A stretch of 5,671 nucleotides of DNA from Victivallales bacterium (GTDB lineage: Bacteria; Verrucomicrobiota; Lentisphaeria; Oligosphaerales; Oligosphaeraceae), in contig JAFTAC010000622.1 in assembly GCA_017458805.1 (NCBI GenBank), positions 1 to 5,671 on the forward strand, read 5' to 3'. A program made the translations under genes and the position numbers. Shown piece by piece: positions 5,562-5,671 of this stretch. Position 1 is the stretch's first letter. Each line of letters begins with the position of its first letter. Under the pieces are notes generated by a model. The model searched no databases. It was not told the DNA's origin and saw only the letters and a program-made list of their open reading frames with translations.

Positions 5562-5671
5562 ATGCTGGTTAAATGTCAAAAATGCGGAAATATATTTGAA
5601 TTAGAAGACCGCAAGCAAGGCTATCTGGAGGGTTGCCCGTTTTGTGAGGGAGGGGTTGTGGCCCAACCGAA
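5562..5671 (+). CDS. Zinc-ribbon protein, N-terminal part (cut by the window edge)
   Basis: The first 36 codons are visible and the frame stays open to the right edge. The peptide has CQKC at residues 5-8 and CPFC at 25-28, with 16 residues between the pairs. This is a four-cysteine zinc-ribbon or zinc-knuckle layout, like the N-terminal ribbons (CPxCG...CPxC) found on many bacterial membrane and regulatory proteins. What follows the ribbon is not seen, so no function can be given. It has its own extended -10 promoter and ribosome site and is separated from the operon by the repeat element, so it is probably an independent transcription unit. The sequence is somewhat more AT-rich than the operon. 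Confidence 0.65.
   Translation, partial: MLVKCQKCGNIFELEDRKQGYLEGCPFCEGGVVAQP

Overview
The window holds a compact, same-strand four-gene operon (161-5235), a ~325-base non-coding stretch with a repeat element and a promoter region (5236-5561), and the first 36 codons of a further gene that runs off the right edge. Base composition is near balanced in the genes. The gene style is a MotA/TolQ/ExbB-type channel next to two single-span coiled-coil proteins whose N-termini read FSFQDIVTSLTGI and LLLDTMCNTFGAI. Together with GC-rich palindromic repeats containing CCGTGGGT/ACCCACGG, this resembles what I recall from Planctomycetes-Verrucomicrobia-Lentisphaerae bacteria. That assignment is from memory and only moderately secure. 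The exported lipoprotein implies a diderm envelope.

Layout: 1-160 is a leader with no convincing gene but a good ribosome binding site for the first gene. 161-1198 encodes a four-helix proton-channel subunit (the 'A' subunit of a stator). 1221-2075 and 2075-3013 encode two different 'B'-type subunits. Each has a short N-terminus, an aspartate at the membrane entry, one membrane helix, a ~130-residue periplasmic coiled coil and a C-terminal ExbD-like alpha/beta domain. The two overlap by one base (TGATG), so they are probably co-translated. 3025-5235 encodes a 736-residue lipoprotein with a lipobox at Cys26 and two CxxCxGxG zinc motifs near the C-terminus.

Inferred joint function: a proton-motive-force-driven envelope machine. 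The channel and the two B-type proteins would form the inner-membrane motor, the long coiled coils would reach across the periplasm, and the lipoprotein would be a membrane-anchored partner or cargo-handling part. The most interesting point is two non-identical B-type subunits for one A-type gene, suggesting a heterodimeric plug or rotor axle in place of the usual homodimer. The biological output (transport, envelope maintenance, motility or defence) cannot be decided from the window. No nuclease, helicase or other cytoplasmic effector is present.

Downstream, 5279-5469 looks like a small non-autonomous inserted element: 15-bp imperfect terminal inverted repeats (14/15), flanked directly by near-identical 8-mers, with two strong hairpins inside. 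After it comes an AT-rich control region with a 14-bp tandem duplication, three TCTAGA sites and an extended -10 promoter (TGATATAAT). This drives a partial zinc-ribbon protein gene starting at 5562.
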